The notes beneath the pieces were generated by a model. That model had not been told where the DNA came from, did not search any database, and saw only the letters and a program-made list of their open reading frames with translations. A program made the position numbers and the translations under genes. From Carettochelys insculpta (Eukaryota; Chordata; Testudines; Carettochelyidae), in the NCBI RefSeq assembly GCF_033958435.1, contig NC_134160.1:10961001-11025000 (forward strand): 64,000 nt of DNA, read 5' to 3'. This document shows, piece by piece, positions 47,746-59,805 of the stretch (its first letter is position 1; each line of letters starts with the position of its first letter).

Positions 47746-49933
47746 TTCCCCCCTCCGTGGCACGTGCTTCTGCCGCCCTCGGGGGCATGCAGCCCCCTTG
47801 ATTTCACAGGCATTCAGGTAGCGTCTGGCTCTCAGAGAGATCAGGGCCCCCACTATCCTCCACCAGCATGGGACTCTGGAGCCCAGTGGTTTGCCTCTAA
47901 CAGGAGCCAGCACCAGCTGCAAGGCCCCCAGGATGGGCGGTGGTGAAATAACCACTCACCGGGGACCTTCCCTCCAAGGAGTGAGTAGCTGAGAGGCGAA
48001 GTGACTCATCTAAGGCTGACCCAGTGACCCGCATGAGCACCCAGCCGGTGCCCTGGTGAGCGCACAGTGTGGGTGAGATGAGGGGCCTGCCCCCTTCTCT
48101 CATTGCCAAGAGATGTGCCACTGGAACAGTTTGCAGGCCCCCAAGCAAGGGTGGGAGCCTGGCCCATAGAGAGCTGGGGGGCTAACAGACCTCTAGTCCA
48201 CTGACAAGTCCAAAAGTTTTGGAAAAAGGGTTTCAGAGTGCACCAAACCCAAAAGTGCTGGGGATTTTCAGCAAATGGAGGACTCTGAAATACTGTCAAC
48301 TCTGGTAAAAAAAGAAATGAACTTTTTGTTGAGGCTGAAATGACACATTTTCCTTGGAGACAAACAGACAGGCAGACGGCCACACTCCAGTTCTGCCGAA
48401 GATTTCAGTGCCCTTAATCCAGCTTTCACCTCAAGGCCCTGATTTCTGCAGAAGTTAGATGCCTAAATACTTTGAGGATCTGGATGGAGTCATTAAAGCC
48501 AACCCATGGCGAACCAGTCCAAACCACTCCCTAGCACCAATGCAATTCTTCCCCTCTCCTCTAGAAACCCAGTGGGGTATTGTCCTGCACAGAGCTACTG
48601 GGGGAAGGGGATTGAATGGAGGATGAAATCCCCCTTGGTACCCAAAGCTGCCTCTTGGCTTAAGGGACCTAATGGTGTGCTAACCCTTGGGCTGCTTCCC
48701 AGCATAGAACAAGGGTGAGGTGACATCTGTCAGAGAGACGACGTGGACAACCAGACCTTCATTGTGCATCACAATCCTCCTCATCCCCATCCCAATATCA
48801 CAGCTTTGCAGGTGATCTCCCAAGGAAGCTGTCACCCACCTCTGCTCTGCGGTCACCCTCTGGGTTGGAGTGCAGCTGTCCTGTGTTATCTCTGATGGGA
48901 TGTGCAAGCGGATTTCCTCAGCTAGGACAGCAGTGGGGAGGGAGGTGATTACCCAACCTCAGGTCTGACCAATTTCACACCTCTGCAGAAGGTGCCTCTG
49001 GGGTTTAGTGAGTGCAAATGCCTGGTCTGTGGAGCTTTGTCCAAGGGTCTCCAGCAACACAGCAGCCCCAGACAGGTCAGTACGTGCCTGGTACTGCCGG
49101 CTCTGTGCTCCCTGCATTACCAGGAATCAACCTGGTATTACCCAGGCCCAGCTCTGCTTAGCAAGCTGGGACAGGCACAGCACGCAGTGCTGACGTCCAA
49201 ACTCTGGAGAAAACACAGAGCTTCACTGCAGCCAACAGCTCATGTCCAGGAAGCCTGTCTTGGATGGGCCAGCGCCCTGACCTAGCTGCCCCAACGACCT
49301 CAGTGCTGGAAACCCAGCCTACTTCTACTCCTGAGCCCACTGCCAGTCTCCGAGGGGACTCCCAGGGAGCACCAAGGTAGTTACTGCTATGAGGAGAATC
49401 AGGCCATTAGAAAACCATCAGAAATGGTGTGACCCTGTGGCGCTGCCCATCAGGACTTCTGGGTCCTATTCTCTGCTCTGCCATTGACTAGCTCTGGGAT
49501 CTTGGGCGAGTCGTGTGCCTCAGTTTCCCCTCCTACTCTTCACCCGTCTTGTGTAATAGCTTGTCAGCAGTTTGGAGCTCTTACTTCGGGCCTGCTGTTG
49601 CTTTAATGCTTAGGCGTGCCAAGCCCCCAGTGTACCAGCTGCTGCACAGTTTGATTGCTATTAAGTGCATTCTGGTTGTTCCTAGCTGCCTCCGGCCCCA
49701 TCGCTCTGGGCGCAGTATACTTATATTGCTATCAGATGTATTGTGGTAGGTCCCAGGCATTCCAGTTATGGAACCTGGCACAGCACAAGAAAAAGTAACC
49801 CTACCCCAAAGGTGGTATGGCCTAAGCAGTCAGAAACAGTGTCCTCAGGGCTCTTGGTGCATAGCCCATGCGTTCCTTGCCCTCCTCTTTCCCCTCCCTC
49901 CCTGGTTTTCTGCAGATGCACCATGGCAGGGGC
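47746..49933. other. Upstream intergenic DNA, no gene recognised
   Basis: Unique sequence. One MIR-like SINE at about 49,440-49,545 (CTGGGATCTTGGGCGAGTCG, CCTCAGTTTCCCC). No coding exon recognised. Confidence 0.4.
49440..49545 (+). repeat. MIR-type SINE
   Basis: AGGACTTCTGGGTCCTATTC, CTCTGCTCTGCCATTGAC and CTCAGTTTCCCC are characteristic. Confidence 0.7.
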
Positions 49934-50125
49934 CAGTACTCCCTCTGATCTTTTTTCCATCCATCCACAGGTAGAATAAATTTTGTTGCGTGCACCAAGG
50001 CATGTGCGGATGTGCACCACCTTCAAAACACAGGCTGCCGGCTGTGGGTACTCCGCAAATCAGCTGGGCAGCAGCTGCGTCTCTCTTTGGCAGACGCCCA
50101 GGCGCCCAGCTTACAGGGAACCCTG
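49934..50125 (+). mobile_element. Short inverted-repeat element (GGGTTCCC ends), copy 4
   Basis: The best-preserved copy: left end CAGTACTCCCTCTGA, right end TTACAGGGAACCCTG. Flanks gcaggggc and gcagtggg match at 6 of 8, consistent with an 8-bp target duplication. Confidence 0.72.
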
Positions 50126-50864
50126 GCAGTGGGTAGAGCCAGTGAGGTCCCCTCTGTGTTCTGGGCCCACGTGAAATTCCAGAGCAGCAGCACACCGCTG
50201 GGAGCTGAGTTAACTTGGCAACCCAGTTCAGTGGGAGCTGCAGAACCAGGGAAGTAGCAGCTGTCCCCCCAAGTACCATGGGGCTGTCCCTTCCCTGGGG
50301 TTGCTCCAGGCTCCCTGCCCCTTGCAGGACAGTCCAGGGATAACTCTAGCAGGGGCTCTGGGGGAAAGAAGGGTGTTAAGGAAAGGCTTTCCACTCACAG
50401 TCCTGCAAGGCTCCTCTGCTCCCAGCAGGGGGAGACTGGAATGGGTAAGTGAAAGAGAGGGCAGGTACCTCTCCCCACTCCCTAGCCCGGGGCTGTCTCT
50501 TGCTAATAACTCTGGGCTTGGCTGGTGGCTGGAGGAACTTTGCTTTCTTGGCTAAACAGTGCCCACCTTGGAGAAAGGTGAGCTCTGAGCAGGTGGCCTC
50601 ACCTGCTGCACCAGGAGCTTCTGAAAGGTCAGGTGCGGCTGGGGAGAGCGCCTGAGCCAGGGAGCTTCTTCCCCCTCTCAGACAGGGGCAGTGCGGGTCA
50701 TACACTAATGCAGTCATAGAGGGAGAGAGAGTGGAATGATATCCAATCACTCGCATCGTCTGTTCCCACCGGCTGGAAGGGAGCCAGCCCTGTGTTACAG
50801 CCAGCTGGGTGAGAGGGGACTCGGACCACTAGGGAATCAGCAGAGACAGTCTGACCCCCCTGCA

Positions 50865-50985
50865 GTGGGTGTCAGGACCCCCAGGTTCTGTGCCCAGCTC
50901 TGCCCCACCGAGCTGTGTGACCTTGGGGAAGTCACAGCCCTGCTTGGTGCCTCAGTTTCCCCTCTTGACCTCCTAGGTCTACAGT
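50865..50985 (+). repeat. MIR-type SINE
   Basis: GTGTGACCTTGGGGAAGTCAC and GCCTCAGTTTCCCC. Confidence 0.75.
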
Positions 50986-51109
50986 GCTCACTAGTACCGT
51001 TAGATTGGGCTGCTTACTATGGACACACCAAACTACCTTAGCTCCGTATCTGCACGCATAGGAGTCCCTCATGATCTTTAACATATTCAGCTTTGCTAGA
51101 CCCATGTCT

Positions 51110-51232
51110 GCCGTTATCCTGGGGAAGTGAGGCACAGATCAGCTTGCCCAAGGTTAGCAATAAAGCTCAGACGTGAGCCCAGGTCTCCTGAAGCCTGGCT
51201 AGAGTGCTAAACATTGAGTTATCCTTCCTCCC
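51110..51232 (-). repeat. MIR-type SINE
   Basis: GGGGAAGTGAGGCACAGAT and CTTGCCCAAGGTTAGCAA on the plus strand are the complement. Confidence 0.7.
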
Positions 51233-51974
51233 AAGCTTAGCCGGTGCCTCCAGCTGGCTCCTCTAGTGCAAAAAACGACCGCCCACACTTGCTCCTGGAG
51301 CACCGTTCATAACAAAAGGTGCAGACCCCTTTGAAATCAAGGCGCTCAGCAATCACCCTGGGTCACAGCAGCTTGGGCAGCAGCGTCTCGCTCCTGGGAA
51401 ATTTTTTCCAATTTGGAACGCTGCAGAGGGAAAACAACGCCCAACCCTTGTAGCCCGTAAGTGGTGGGGATGCCTGGCACACCTCCCGGAACATTTAGGG
51501 GCAATCTGCATGTTACACCCCGTAGGTCCCCTCCTGCCCACATGCTGAGGGTTACCGGAACCACTGCATTGGGAGAATAATCTGGATGCTTGTTCTGCCA
51601 ATGGTGGGGCATTGGGGGCAGCAAGGTGCCGTCTTTAGCCAGCAGCATGCGCCCGATGTCATGCCACATCCTGAGACAGATCCCCAGGCAGCTGGCGTAA
51701 GCAAGCACTGGGTGCCAGGGAGGGCAGCAGACTGCAGCCAGCCTGGCCCTCTGATACACATTCAGGGGATGCTGCGGTTCAGCCCGGGGGAAACACCCCC
51801 GAAGCTGGGGAATAATGGGGCTCAGCGTGAGAGTACCAGTGCAGAGAGCAGAGCAGAAGGGCAGCCGGGCCATTACAGCAGGGCCCAGAGCGCTGCTAAT
51901 CAAGCAGGAGCTGCTGCTCAGGCGTGAACAGGAGTGCTCTCAGAGCTTGGCTCCCAAATGGAGCCTGGGAGTGC

Positions 51975-52287
51975 AACATGAGAACGGCCGCACTGGGTCA
52001 GACCAAAGGTCCATCTAACCCAGCGTCCCGTCTTCCGGCAGTGGCCAATGCCAGGTGCCCCAGAGGGAGAGAACACGACAGGCAATACCAAGGGATCCAT
52101 CTCCCTTTGCTCATTCCTAGACTCTGACAAACAGAGGCTAGGGACAACCCCACCCACCTGCCTCCTGGCTCATTGATGGCCTATGTATTTATCTAGCGTT
52201 TTTTGAACCATGTTCAGTCTTGGCCTGCACAGCATCCCCTGCCAAGGAGTTCCACAGGTTAACCATGCGTTGTGTGAAGGCAGCAGG
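51975..52287 (+). repeat. Interspersed repeat, possibly CR1/L3-like
   Basis: Contains GCACTGGGTCAGACCAAAGG, GGCAGTGGCCAATGCCAGGT, ACAAACAGAGGCTAGGGACA and AGGAGTTCCACAGGTTAACC, a widespread sauropsid interspersed repeat that I recognise by sequence but cannot assign with certainty to a named family. No coding potential. Confidence 0.65.
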
Positions 52288-54939
52288 CCGGAGACATCAG
52301 AGGAGATGCCCAAAGCTGCTCTTGGAAAAGGGTACTTCAGCCAGTGCTGAGCTGGGAGAGGCAGGGTGGGTTCGGCATTAAGGGCATCCTGAGCAAGTCA
52401 GAGATCTCTGAACAGTTCTACTAAAAGAGCCCAAGTCCTCATGTGCCCCAGTCGGCCTCCTGGCTGGCAGCCAGAGCCAAGAAGCCATGGACTGAATGGG
52501 ACCTGGAGACCAAACTCCAGAGCTGGCGCTTCCAGGGCAGTGGGGAGAGACCCACTGGCAGGACATCTGACCCCGCTCAGTCCAGCTCATTCCATCCAGC
52601 TGTGCTACACTCCCTTTAACCCCCGGCAGCCTGCCTGGTGGACAGTCTGTAGCTACTCAGGGGAGAACCGAGGCCTTGCGAGAGGAAGGGGCCAATCCAT
52701 GAAGCAGGGGCTGCCCTCCCTAGCCTGTTCCCCCTGTCCCGCCCCCAAGGCTGCTGGGAGAGCACGGGCGCATGGAGGGGAGCCATTACACCGTGGCCAT
52801 TTGCTGCAAGGAGAAACCAAGCCCCTGATTCTGTTTTTGGGCGAGCGAGGAGGGGAAGCTACCGCTGAGCAGCCAGAGAAGGATGCTAGCGCTCACCACA
52901 CTTCCAGCTTCAGATAACCCCAGCTGCACATCTCCCCTTCCCCCAGCTGCTCTCTCTCCCTGCAGAGCCCAGCCACCCTCTGGGACCAGAGCAGGAGGCG
53001 CAGGGGTATTTTCGGCGCTAACCCAAGGGTTATTTTTGCACGCCTGGTGGTTATTTTTAGGGCTGTGTTTGAAAGACCTGCATGGCAAATGCATGATGCT
53101 GCTGCAGAGGCTCAGGGGCTGTTAATGCAGGGGGGGGTTCGCGGATTGTCCTGCAGCCCACCTGACTACAAGGCTAGCCAAAGGCTCAGGCTGAGTCCCC
53201 ACTCTCAGCACTGATGGATCATCAGCTTCTGTGTCTGCCTCCCGGTCCTGCTTCCTGTGTATCTGGCTCGATACAGGGGTGTCCTGTCCCTTGCAGTGCA
53301 TGGCTGCCACGCTGCACCCCAAGCAGGCTGCATGGACCCGGTGTATCCCAATTGGCAAAGGACCCCGGGGCCAAGAATTTCCGCTGTGATTAGCAATCCG
53401 GGGCGTGCCTTCTGAAAAAGCAGACCCCCAGCTAAGAGCCCAAAAGGCGAGGGCCCTGGGGTTAGTCAAGGTTGAAAGTCTTGAAGGTGCCTAATTCACC
53501 TAGGCTCTTAAGCAGCCCCCAAAGTGCCATGTGCCCTGAAGCACCAGCTGACTGCAGTGGGAGCTGCTGGGCGCTGTGCATCTCTGCAAATCGGCCCAGT
53601 TCTGGAGGGGTCTACCCACGGAGCCAGGAGCCTGCCGCTGGGCCTCGGTGGGTGGAAACCTTGGCCCTGATGTAGAAAGCGCTGTGGGACTGGAAGGCCT
53701 GATAATGAACACAGGATGGACCTAGAGTGGCTAGAAGAGGCCATGAGAGCTGCTGGTATGAACTCAAAGCATGGAGGTTGGCAGGGGAGCAAACAGCTGC
53801 AAGTCACAGGCCAAGCATGGGAGAGCCCAAGGCGCTGTCAAAGCTCGGCCGTGCAGGGCAGCTCTGCTGAGCAGCAGAGGCGTGAGCCTGGATGGACTGT
53901 GTGGCAGGGCAGAGCCAGTGTATTTAGTGGCCGGTGTCTTTTGAGCCACCCTGGTGCTCTGTGACGGGGCACATGAGAAATCCCTCTTGTCGCCTGCAAG
54001 AACAGGAAGGAGCTGGACCTCCATTCACACAGGAAGCCATTTGTGTCGCAACCGAGTGAGCAGCCGGGCGCATTGCAACAGCCGCTGGCAGGCGTCTGGT
54101 GATTGGCCGTGGAGGTGGGGGAAGGGGACGGTCATTCACTCCCCCCACTGGGACATAGTTGTTTACATGCTCAGGTGCTGGCCATGCTGGGTGACCAGGT
54201 CCTTCAGGAAGGCTTGCAGCTTGCAGCATTTGTGCACTGGTTTGGCACCTCACATGGGTGCTCCAAGTCTCACCAGCCAGGATTTTGCTCTGCTCTGCTC
54301 AGACCAGTGCTATCCGCCATGCTCAGTGTGGGGGAGACACCACCAGCCCAGCAGGTGCACCGAGCTGGCCAGTTCTCCTACTTCCAGCCCACACACCAGG
54401 GTGATCTTCCAAACCTGCCAGCACCTGCGCAGGGCAGGGTGGGAGCAGCTCTGCTGCAGGAGCTGGGGATGGAGGAGGAAAGCTCAGCGGGTGCACCATA
54501 AAACAGTTTGGAATATCCAGGGCCTGGAGTCTTCACTGCCCTGCCCATGCATCAGCATTCCCACCTGGGTCGTCCGAGTTCCAGCCAGAGCTCCCCACAT
54601 GCTCTCCCCAGGGTGGCGCTTTACTCCCGTTCTGCACGGGCTCCAGGAGCTCCTCAATCTGCAGCGTGGTGGCAAACCAGCCCCTCTGCGGGTGGGCAGC
54701 GTGCAGTGATGCTGGTTGGAGGAAGGGGATCCTGTGCTGGTGGGAGCAGTGGGATCACAGAACCCAGCTGCTCCCTGCCCTTTGTTCTGGATGAGCCCCT
54801 ACACTAATTTAGACCCCAGAAGCATCACCCCTTCCCCAGAAGGGTTCTGAAGCCCTGTGCTTTTCCCAGCCCAAGCCAGGGGAGCCCCCTGCGGCTGCCG
54901 CATACCCTGCGAAGAGCTGTTGGTCTTCACTCTGGAAGG
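52288..54939. other. Intergenic DNA, no gene recognised
   Basis: Unique sequence; the open frames are unremarkable. Confidence 0.4.
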
Positions 54940-55132
54940 GGGGTGGGATAGATCAGTGGTTAGCACATTGGCCTTGTGACGTTAGGGTTACGAGCTCAGT
55001 TCTTGCAGGGCCTTTCAATGGTCGGGGCAGGGTAGATTAAAAAGAAACTCTGGCAGGGATGGCCTAGGTCCTGTGGTGAGGGCAGGGGCCTGCCCTGCAT
55101 GACCTCTCAAGGTCCCTTCTGGTTCTATGATA
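54940..55132 (+). repeat. tRNA-derived SINE with CR1-like tail, second copy
   Basis: tRNA-like head (GATCAGTGGTTAGCACATTG, CCTTGTGA at the anticodon loop, GGTTACGAGCTCAG) followed by a body and a tail CATGACCTCTCAAGGTCCCT with TCTATGAT, nearly the CR1 3' end. Confidence 0.75.
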
Positions 55133-55263
55133 TGCAACCAGCACCTGCTGCTGTTGGTTCTCCTAAGCTGAGGCTGGTGTAGCAGCACCCCAGGGACCAC
55201 CTGTGGCCCCAACTCAGCAGGTACTAATTTCCTGGCCCTGTCAGCACTGAGCTGGCTTGGAAG

Positions 55264-55451
55264 CTGGGTTCCCTCTGTTTTTTTTTCTTCCATCCATGAG
55301 CAGAATAAATGTTGTTGGGTGCCCTGAGTCATGGGTGGATATGCACTAGTAGAAACACATGCAGCCAGCTGCGGGTGCTCTGCTGATCAGCTGGGCAGCC
55401 CCTGAATCTCTCCTGGGCCACCACCCATGCATTCAGCTTCCAGAGAGCATT
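55264..55451 (+). mobile_element. Short inverted-repeat element (GGGTTCCC ends), copy 5
   Basis: Left end CTGGGTTCCCTCTG, core GCAGAATAAATGTTGTTGGG and ATCAGCTGGGCAGCCCCTG; the right end has decayed. Confidence 0.65.
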
Positions 55452-55891
55452 GATGGGGAGCAGCACCCGCCAGGGAGCCCTGCAGAACTGCCTGGATGTG
55501 GGGGGAAGTGACTTCTCACTTGCCACCGATCAGTGATGGGCTGCTCGGCTCGAGGTAGAGGAGGGGAGGCTGAATCCACTGCAGATCTTGCATGGGGCTC
55601 AGGGCTGCTCATTCAGTTTCCTCATTCAGCATGAGTTGTCGCTCTGCAGAGAGTGCCTGCAGGCTGCATCCGGGGCAGCGTGTCAGCAAGCAGGGCTGTT
55701 CACTCACTGTTCACCACCCTGGTGTCACTCACACGTGGCCTGGCCCACCCAGCGAGGGCTCCCACTGCCTTTCCAGGGGGCAAGGGAGGACAGGGCTGCT
55801 CCCAGGGGGAGGTGGGCATGAGGGGTGACGCTGGGGTCCTGACTCAGACCCAGACGGAAGACTGGCACTTTTGCCAAGGAACAGGGCTACA

Positions 55892-56168
55892 TTCAGAACT
55901 GCTGGGGAGATCATACCCAGCTGGCACTGCCAAGGAGGGCCAGGAGCAAGGGCCCAAGCCCACAGACAGCAGTGATTGGCTGATGTGCTCACATCATGGG
56001 AGAAATCACCATGCCCACCCAATCAGAAAAGAGCGACTGACCATTGTCCCTCCCCCCAGATCTGGATGGGCTGCCGTGCCTCAGTTTCCCTCCTGCTGGG
56101 CCCAGATGCACGCACCAGGTCGGAGTGTGTTGTCAGTGTCCCTGTCCTAGGGGACATGAGCCTGGCTC
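55892..56168 (-). repeat. Inverted duplication, intact arm
   Basis: On the minus strand this matches 56,990-57,143 plus 58,739-58,845 at roughly 80-85%, e.g. CTGGGCCCAGCAGGAGGGAA, TTTTCTGATTGGGTGG and CCAATCACTGCTGTCTGTGG. It lacks the LINE found in the other arm. Confidence 0.8.
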
Positions 56169-56989
56169 GTGAGCTCCAGCTGCAGAAACACTGGCTGTCT
56201 GCTCCACAGGTCCCTGCTTTGGGCCTGGCTCCGCCGCCCCGATCTCCCCTGACCCCCCCGTGTGAAGCCTGGTCCTCTTGCTGAGGAGTAGCTGCTATTT
56301 CCAGCAGCTGGTGCCCCCCTGGTTCATTAACACACAGCAGCACCAATTACTGGCTGCTCCATTCACATCTGCAGCCCGGTCCTAGCTGAGTTGGGGTGGT
56401 AGTGGTAAGGCTAAGGCCCCTCTCCCAGCCTAGTGGGAGGGGGTACTAGACCCAGCCTCAGCTAATTGCTTGGGACAACTAATGGGAAAACAGCAGCGGG
56501 GTGCAGGTCACAGGTGCAAAACAAGGGACCCGGAGGGGGGCACCGAGCAGAGAACCCCAGCCAGCGCCCACTGCTCCTTGAAGCCGTCCAAGGGGCCAGC
56601 CCAGCCAACGCCACCCAGAGGAAACTCTGCCTGGACACATGACACGAGGAAGGAGTGGAAATCGGTCCCACTGGGCAGAGCAGCCCCCTCCCCGCCCCCG
56701 CCCAGCATCCTCCTCTGGGGCTGTAGGTGGCCACTCCAGTGAGGGCTGGGAGAGGCAGATGAGGAGGTCCTGTGACTTCTTGGGGCCGCAGCTGAGGTGT
56801 GCGGGTGAGGGGGGAAGTACAGCCAGACCCTCAGGAGGTGGCTCTGGAGGAGCCGGGACAGGGGTGGCCGCCCGGCGCATTTGAGGTAGGCCTGCGCCAG
56901 GTGCTGCCTCATGCTGCCGAGGGGACAGGCGTCGGGGACGGGGCTGAACTGCTCCCGGTACGTAACCGTGTTCATGGCTCCGTGAAGGA

Positions 56990-58845
56990 GCCACCGACTG
57001 ATATCCCCTTGGGCGGGGGCACTGACCACATGCTCCGACCTGGCACTTGCATTCCTGGGCCCAGCAGGAGGGAAACTGAGGCATGGTAGCACATCCAGAT
57101 CCAGAGGGGACAATGGCCAGTTTCTCTTTTCTGATTGGGTGGAACAAAGGAGACAGAAGCGACTGCAACAACTACCGTGGAATCTCCCTCCTAAGCGTCA
57201 CTGGTAAACTGTTCGCTCGCGTCATCCTTGGCAGACTCCAGAAGATTGCTGAGAGGGTGTACCCCGAATCACAGTGCGGATTCCGTGCAGAGAGGTCTAC
57301 CGTCGACATGGTCTTCTCTCTAAGGCAGCTGCAGGAGAAGTGCAGGGAGCAGAGGAAGCCACTCTACATAGCCTTCATCGACCTGACCAAGGCTTTTGAC
57401 TTGGTCAGCAGGGATGGTCTGTTCAAACTGCTCCACAAGATAGGCTGTCCTCCACGGTTACTCAAGATGATCCAGTCATTCCACGAAAACATGAGAGGAA
57501 CCATCCAATATGACGGCGCATTATCGGATGCTTTCAGAATCAGGAGCGCCGTCAAACAAGGATGCGTGCTTGCTCCGACATTGTTTGGGATCTTCTTCGC
57601 ACTCCTCCTGAAGCATGCCTTTGGATCTTCAACAGAGGGCATCTTGCTGCACACAAGATCTGATGGGAAACTGTTTAACCTTGCAAGGCTGAGAGCTAAG
57701 ACTAAGGTGCGAGAAGTCCTCATCAGAGACATGCTGTTCGCAGACGATGCTGCTGTAGTGTCTCACACAGAAGACCAGCTTCAAAAACTGCTGGATCGGT
57801 TCTCCAAAGCGTGCAAGGACTTTGGGCTTACCATCAGCCTAAAGAAGACAAATGTACTTGGTCAAGATGTTGCTGAATCCCCATCAATCAGCATTGACAA
57901 CTATACGTTAGAGATTGTCCACGAGTTTGTTTACCTCGGGTCCACCATCACTGACACCCTGTCGTTGGACACTGAGCTAAATAGGAGGATCGGAAAAGCG
58001 GCCACAACTCTGTCCAGACTCAGCAAGAGAGTGTGGAATAACAACAAGCTGTACACTCACACCAAAATGCAAGTCTACAGAGCCTGCATCCTCAGCACCC
58101 TCCTTTATGGCAGCGAGACTTGGACCCTGTATGCCCGCCAGGAAAAGAGGCTGAACGTCTTCCACTTGCGCTGCCTCAGGCGCATCCTTGGAATATCATG
58201 GAAAGACAGAGTTACCAACACAGCCGTCCTCGAGCAAGCTGGAATCCCAACCATGCACACCCTCCTCAGGCAGCATCGGCTCCGCTGGCTTGGCCACGTC
58301 CACAGGATGAACGATGGAAGGATTCCAAAAGACATCCTGTATGGTGAGCTAGCCTCTGGCAAAAGACCCCCCGGACGCCCCCAGTTGCACTACAAAGATG
58401 TCTGCAAGAGAGACCTCAGAGAGGTAGACATCGAGCTGGACAACTGGGAAGAACTAGCAGACGACCATGGCAGATGGAGGCAGGGGTTACACAAGGGCCT
58501 TCAGAAGGGCGAGATGAGGATCACACAGCTAGCAGAGGAGAAGCGAGCACACAGAAAGCACAATAAGGACTTGCCAGACACCCACTACATCTGCAAGAGA
58601 TGCAGCAAGGACTGTCGCTCTCGTGTGGGTCTTCATAGTCACAATAGACACTGTAAATGAAGTCTTAAATTGAAACTTTAAAGGGCGCGATCCATAGTCT
58701 GTGCAGACTGAAGGATGCCTACCTATGGATTGGGTGGACACGGTGATTCCTCCCATGATGTCAGCGCATCAGCCAATCACTGCTGTCTGTGGGCTTGGGC
58801 CCTTGCTCCCAGCTCTCCTGGGCAGTGCCAGCTGGGTACAATCTT
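56990..58845 (+). repeat. Inverted duplication, arm split by a LINE
   Basis: The partner of 55,892-56,168. Its two halves (56,990-57,143 and 58,739-58,845) would be continuous without the LINE at 57,144-58,727. Confidence 0.8.
57144..58727 (+). mobile_element. Non-CR1 LINE (RTE-like), 5'-truncated, with long open RT frame
   Basis: Flanked by an exact 11-bp target duplication GATTGGGTGGA (57,133-57,143 and 58,728-58,738). The frame runs without a stop from the left edge to the TGA at about 58,658, some 505 residues. It has RT motif A (FIDLTKAFDLV), catalytic FADD at 57,737-57,748, then a long C-terminal part with LRWLGHVHRM and GRPQLHYKDVC, and a final finger C-x2-C-x3-C...GLHSHNRHC. The endonuclease is missing. 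The 3' end is CCATAGTCTGTGCAGACTGA plus a short tail. The layout fits RTE-type LINEs; clade not certain. An ATG at 57,083 lies in flanking DNA and is not its true start. Confidence 0.88.
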
Positions 58846-59429
58846 AAATCTTTCCTTACCCGGGCCGGCCGTGTCCTTTTTGACCCTTTCCCAGCCTACG
58901 CCCATCACCCTGCTTTTGGGGCTGCCAGGCCTCTCCCAACCCAGCCCCCTGCGGGTTTGGGGCCTGCACAGTTCTGCACATGTCACTAGGCTGCCCTGGG
59001 CCTCTGCTCTCGCCCCTGGGCTGGTATCAGGAGCAGCCAGCCCTGGGCTCTCCCGCACAGAGCCAGACTCCTTGGGCAAAGGGACCTGATTCCCACAGCT
59101 GGACTCCCGGGGGCTGCGTTCCCATAGCACACAGATGAGGCCATGCACTTTGGGAGAAGGCAAAGGGCAGGATGGCTGCTGCATCTCCTGCAGCTCTGCT
59201 CTCTCCTGCTCTCCCTGGCACATTGTGCAGCCGCCTGGCATCCACGTCTTGCCTTGGCATAGCAGCTGCCGGCAGCGGGGAGCATTGAGTTGCTGCTTGC
59301 GCACGCATCAGTCTTCCAGGATCAACTAGGTTTTACTTTGCATTAAAGTCACCCCCCAGCTTTAGTCGTGTCTGTCTCCCTGAGTGCCTGTCTGCCCACC
59401 TGGGGGAGGCACGGGGGCAGGGCTGGAGC

Positions 59430-59520
59430 ACAGGTCCAAGATTGGATGCTAGCCCAAGCTCTGCCACAGGCTTCCTGTGTGACCTTGGGCAAGTCACTTC
59501 CCCTTTCTGGACCTCACCCA
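59430..59520 (+). repeat. MIR-type SINE
   Basis: CAAGCTCTGCCACAGGCTTC, GTGTGACCTTGGGCAAGTCA, CTTCCCCTTTCTGGACCTCA. Confidence 0.75.
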
Positions 59521-59608
59521 GATCCCAGAGCAGGGCTTGAAAACTTGCAGGAGCAGGTGAAATTCTGGTTGGGAGGGGCAGAGGGCACTTTAGTCGCAGG
59601 TCTGGGGC

Positions 59609-59805
59609 AGCATTCCCTGTAAGCTGAGCGCTTCGCTGGCCACCTAGGAGAGATTCAGATGCCGCCCAGCTGATTTGCAGAGCAGCCACAGCCTCCCACA
59701 GTCGGCAGCCTGTGTTTCTACTGGAGGTGCACCGCTGCACATGCCTTGGTGTATGTAACAAAATTTATTCCGCCCATGGATGGGGAAAAATAGTGGGAAC
59801 CCTAG
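59609..59805 (-). mobile_element. Short inverted-repeat element (GGGTTCCC ends), copy 6
   Basis: Minus-strand copy of the family. Flanks tctggggc (59,601-59,608) and tctagggc (59,806-59,813) agree at 7 of 8, the best target duplication in the family and a hAT hallmark. Confidence 0.75.

Noticed and set aside
57083..57143. ATG and 20 codons upstream of the LINE frame, giving a 525-residue ORF
   Set aside because: This part lies in the flanking duplication and includes the target duplication; the in-frame join is chance.
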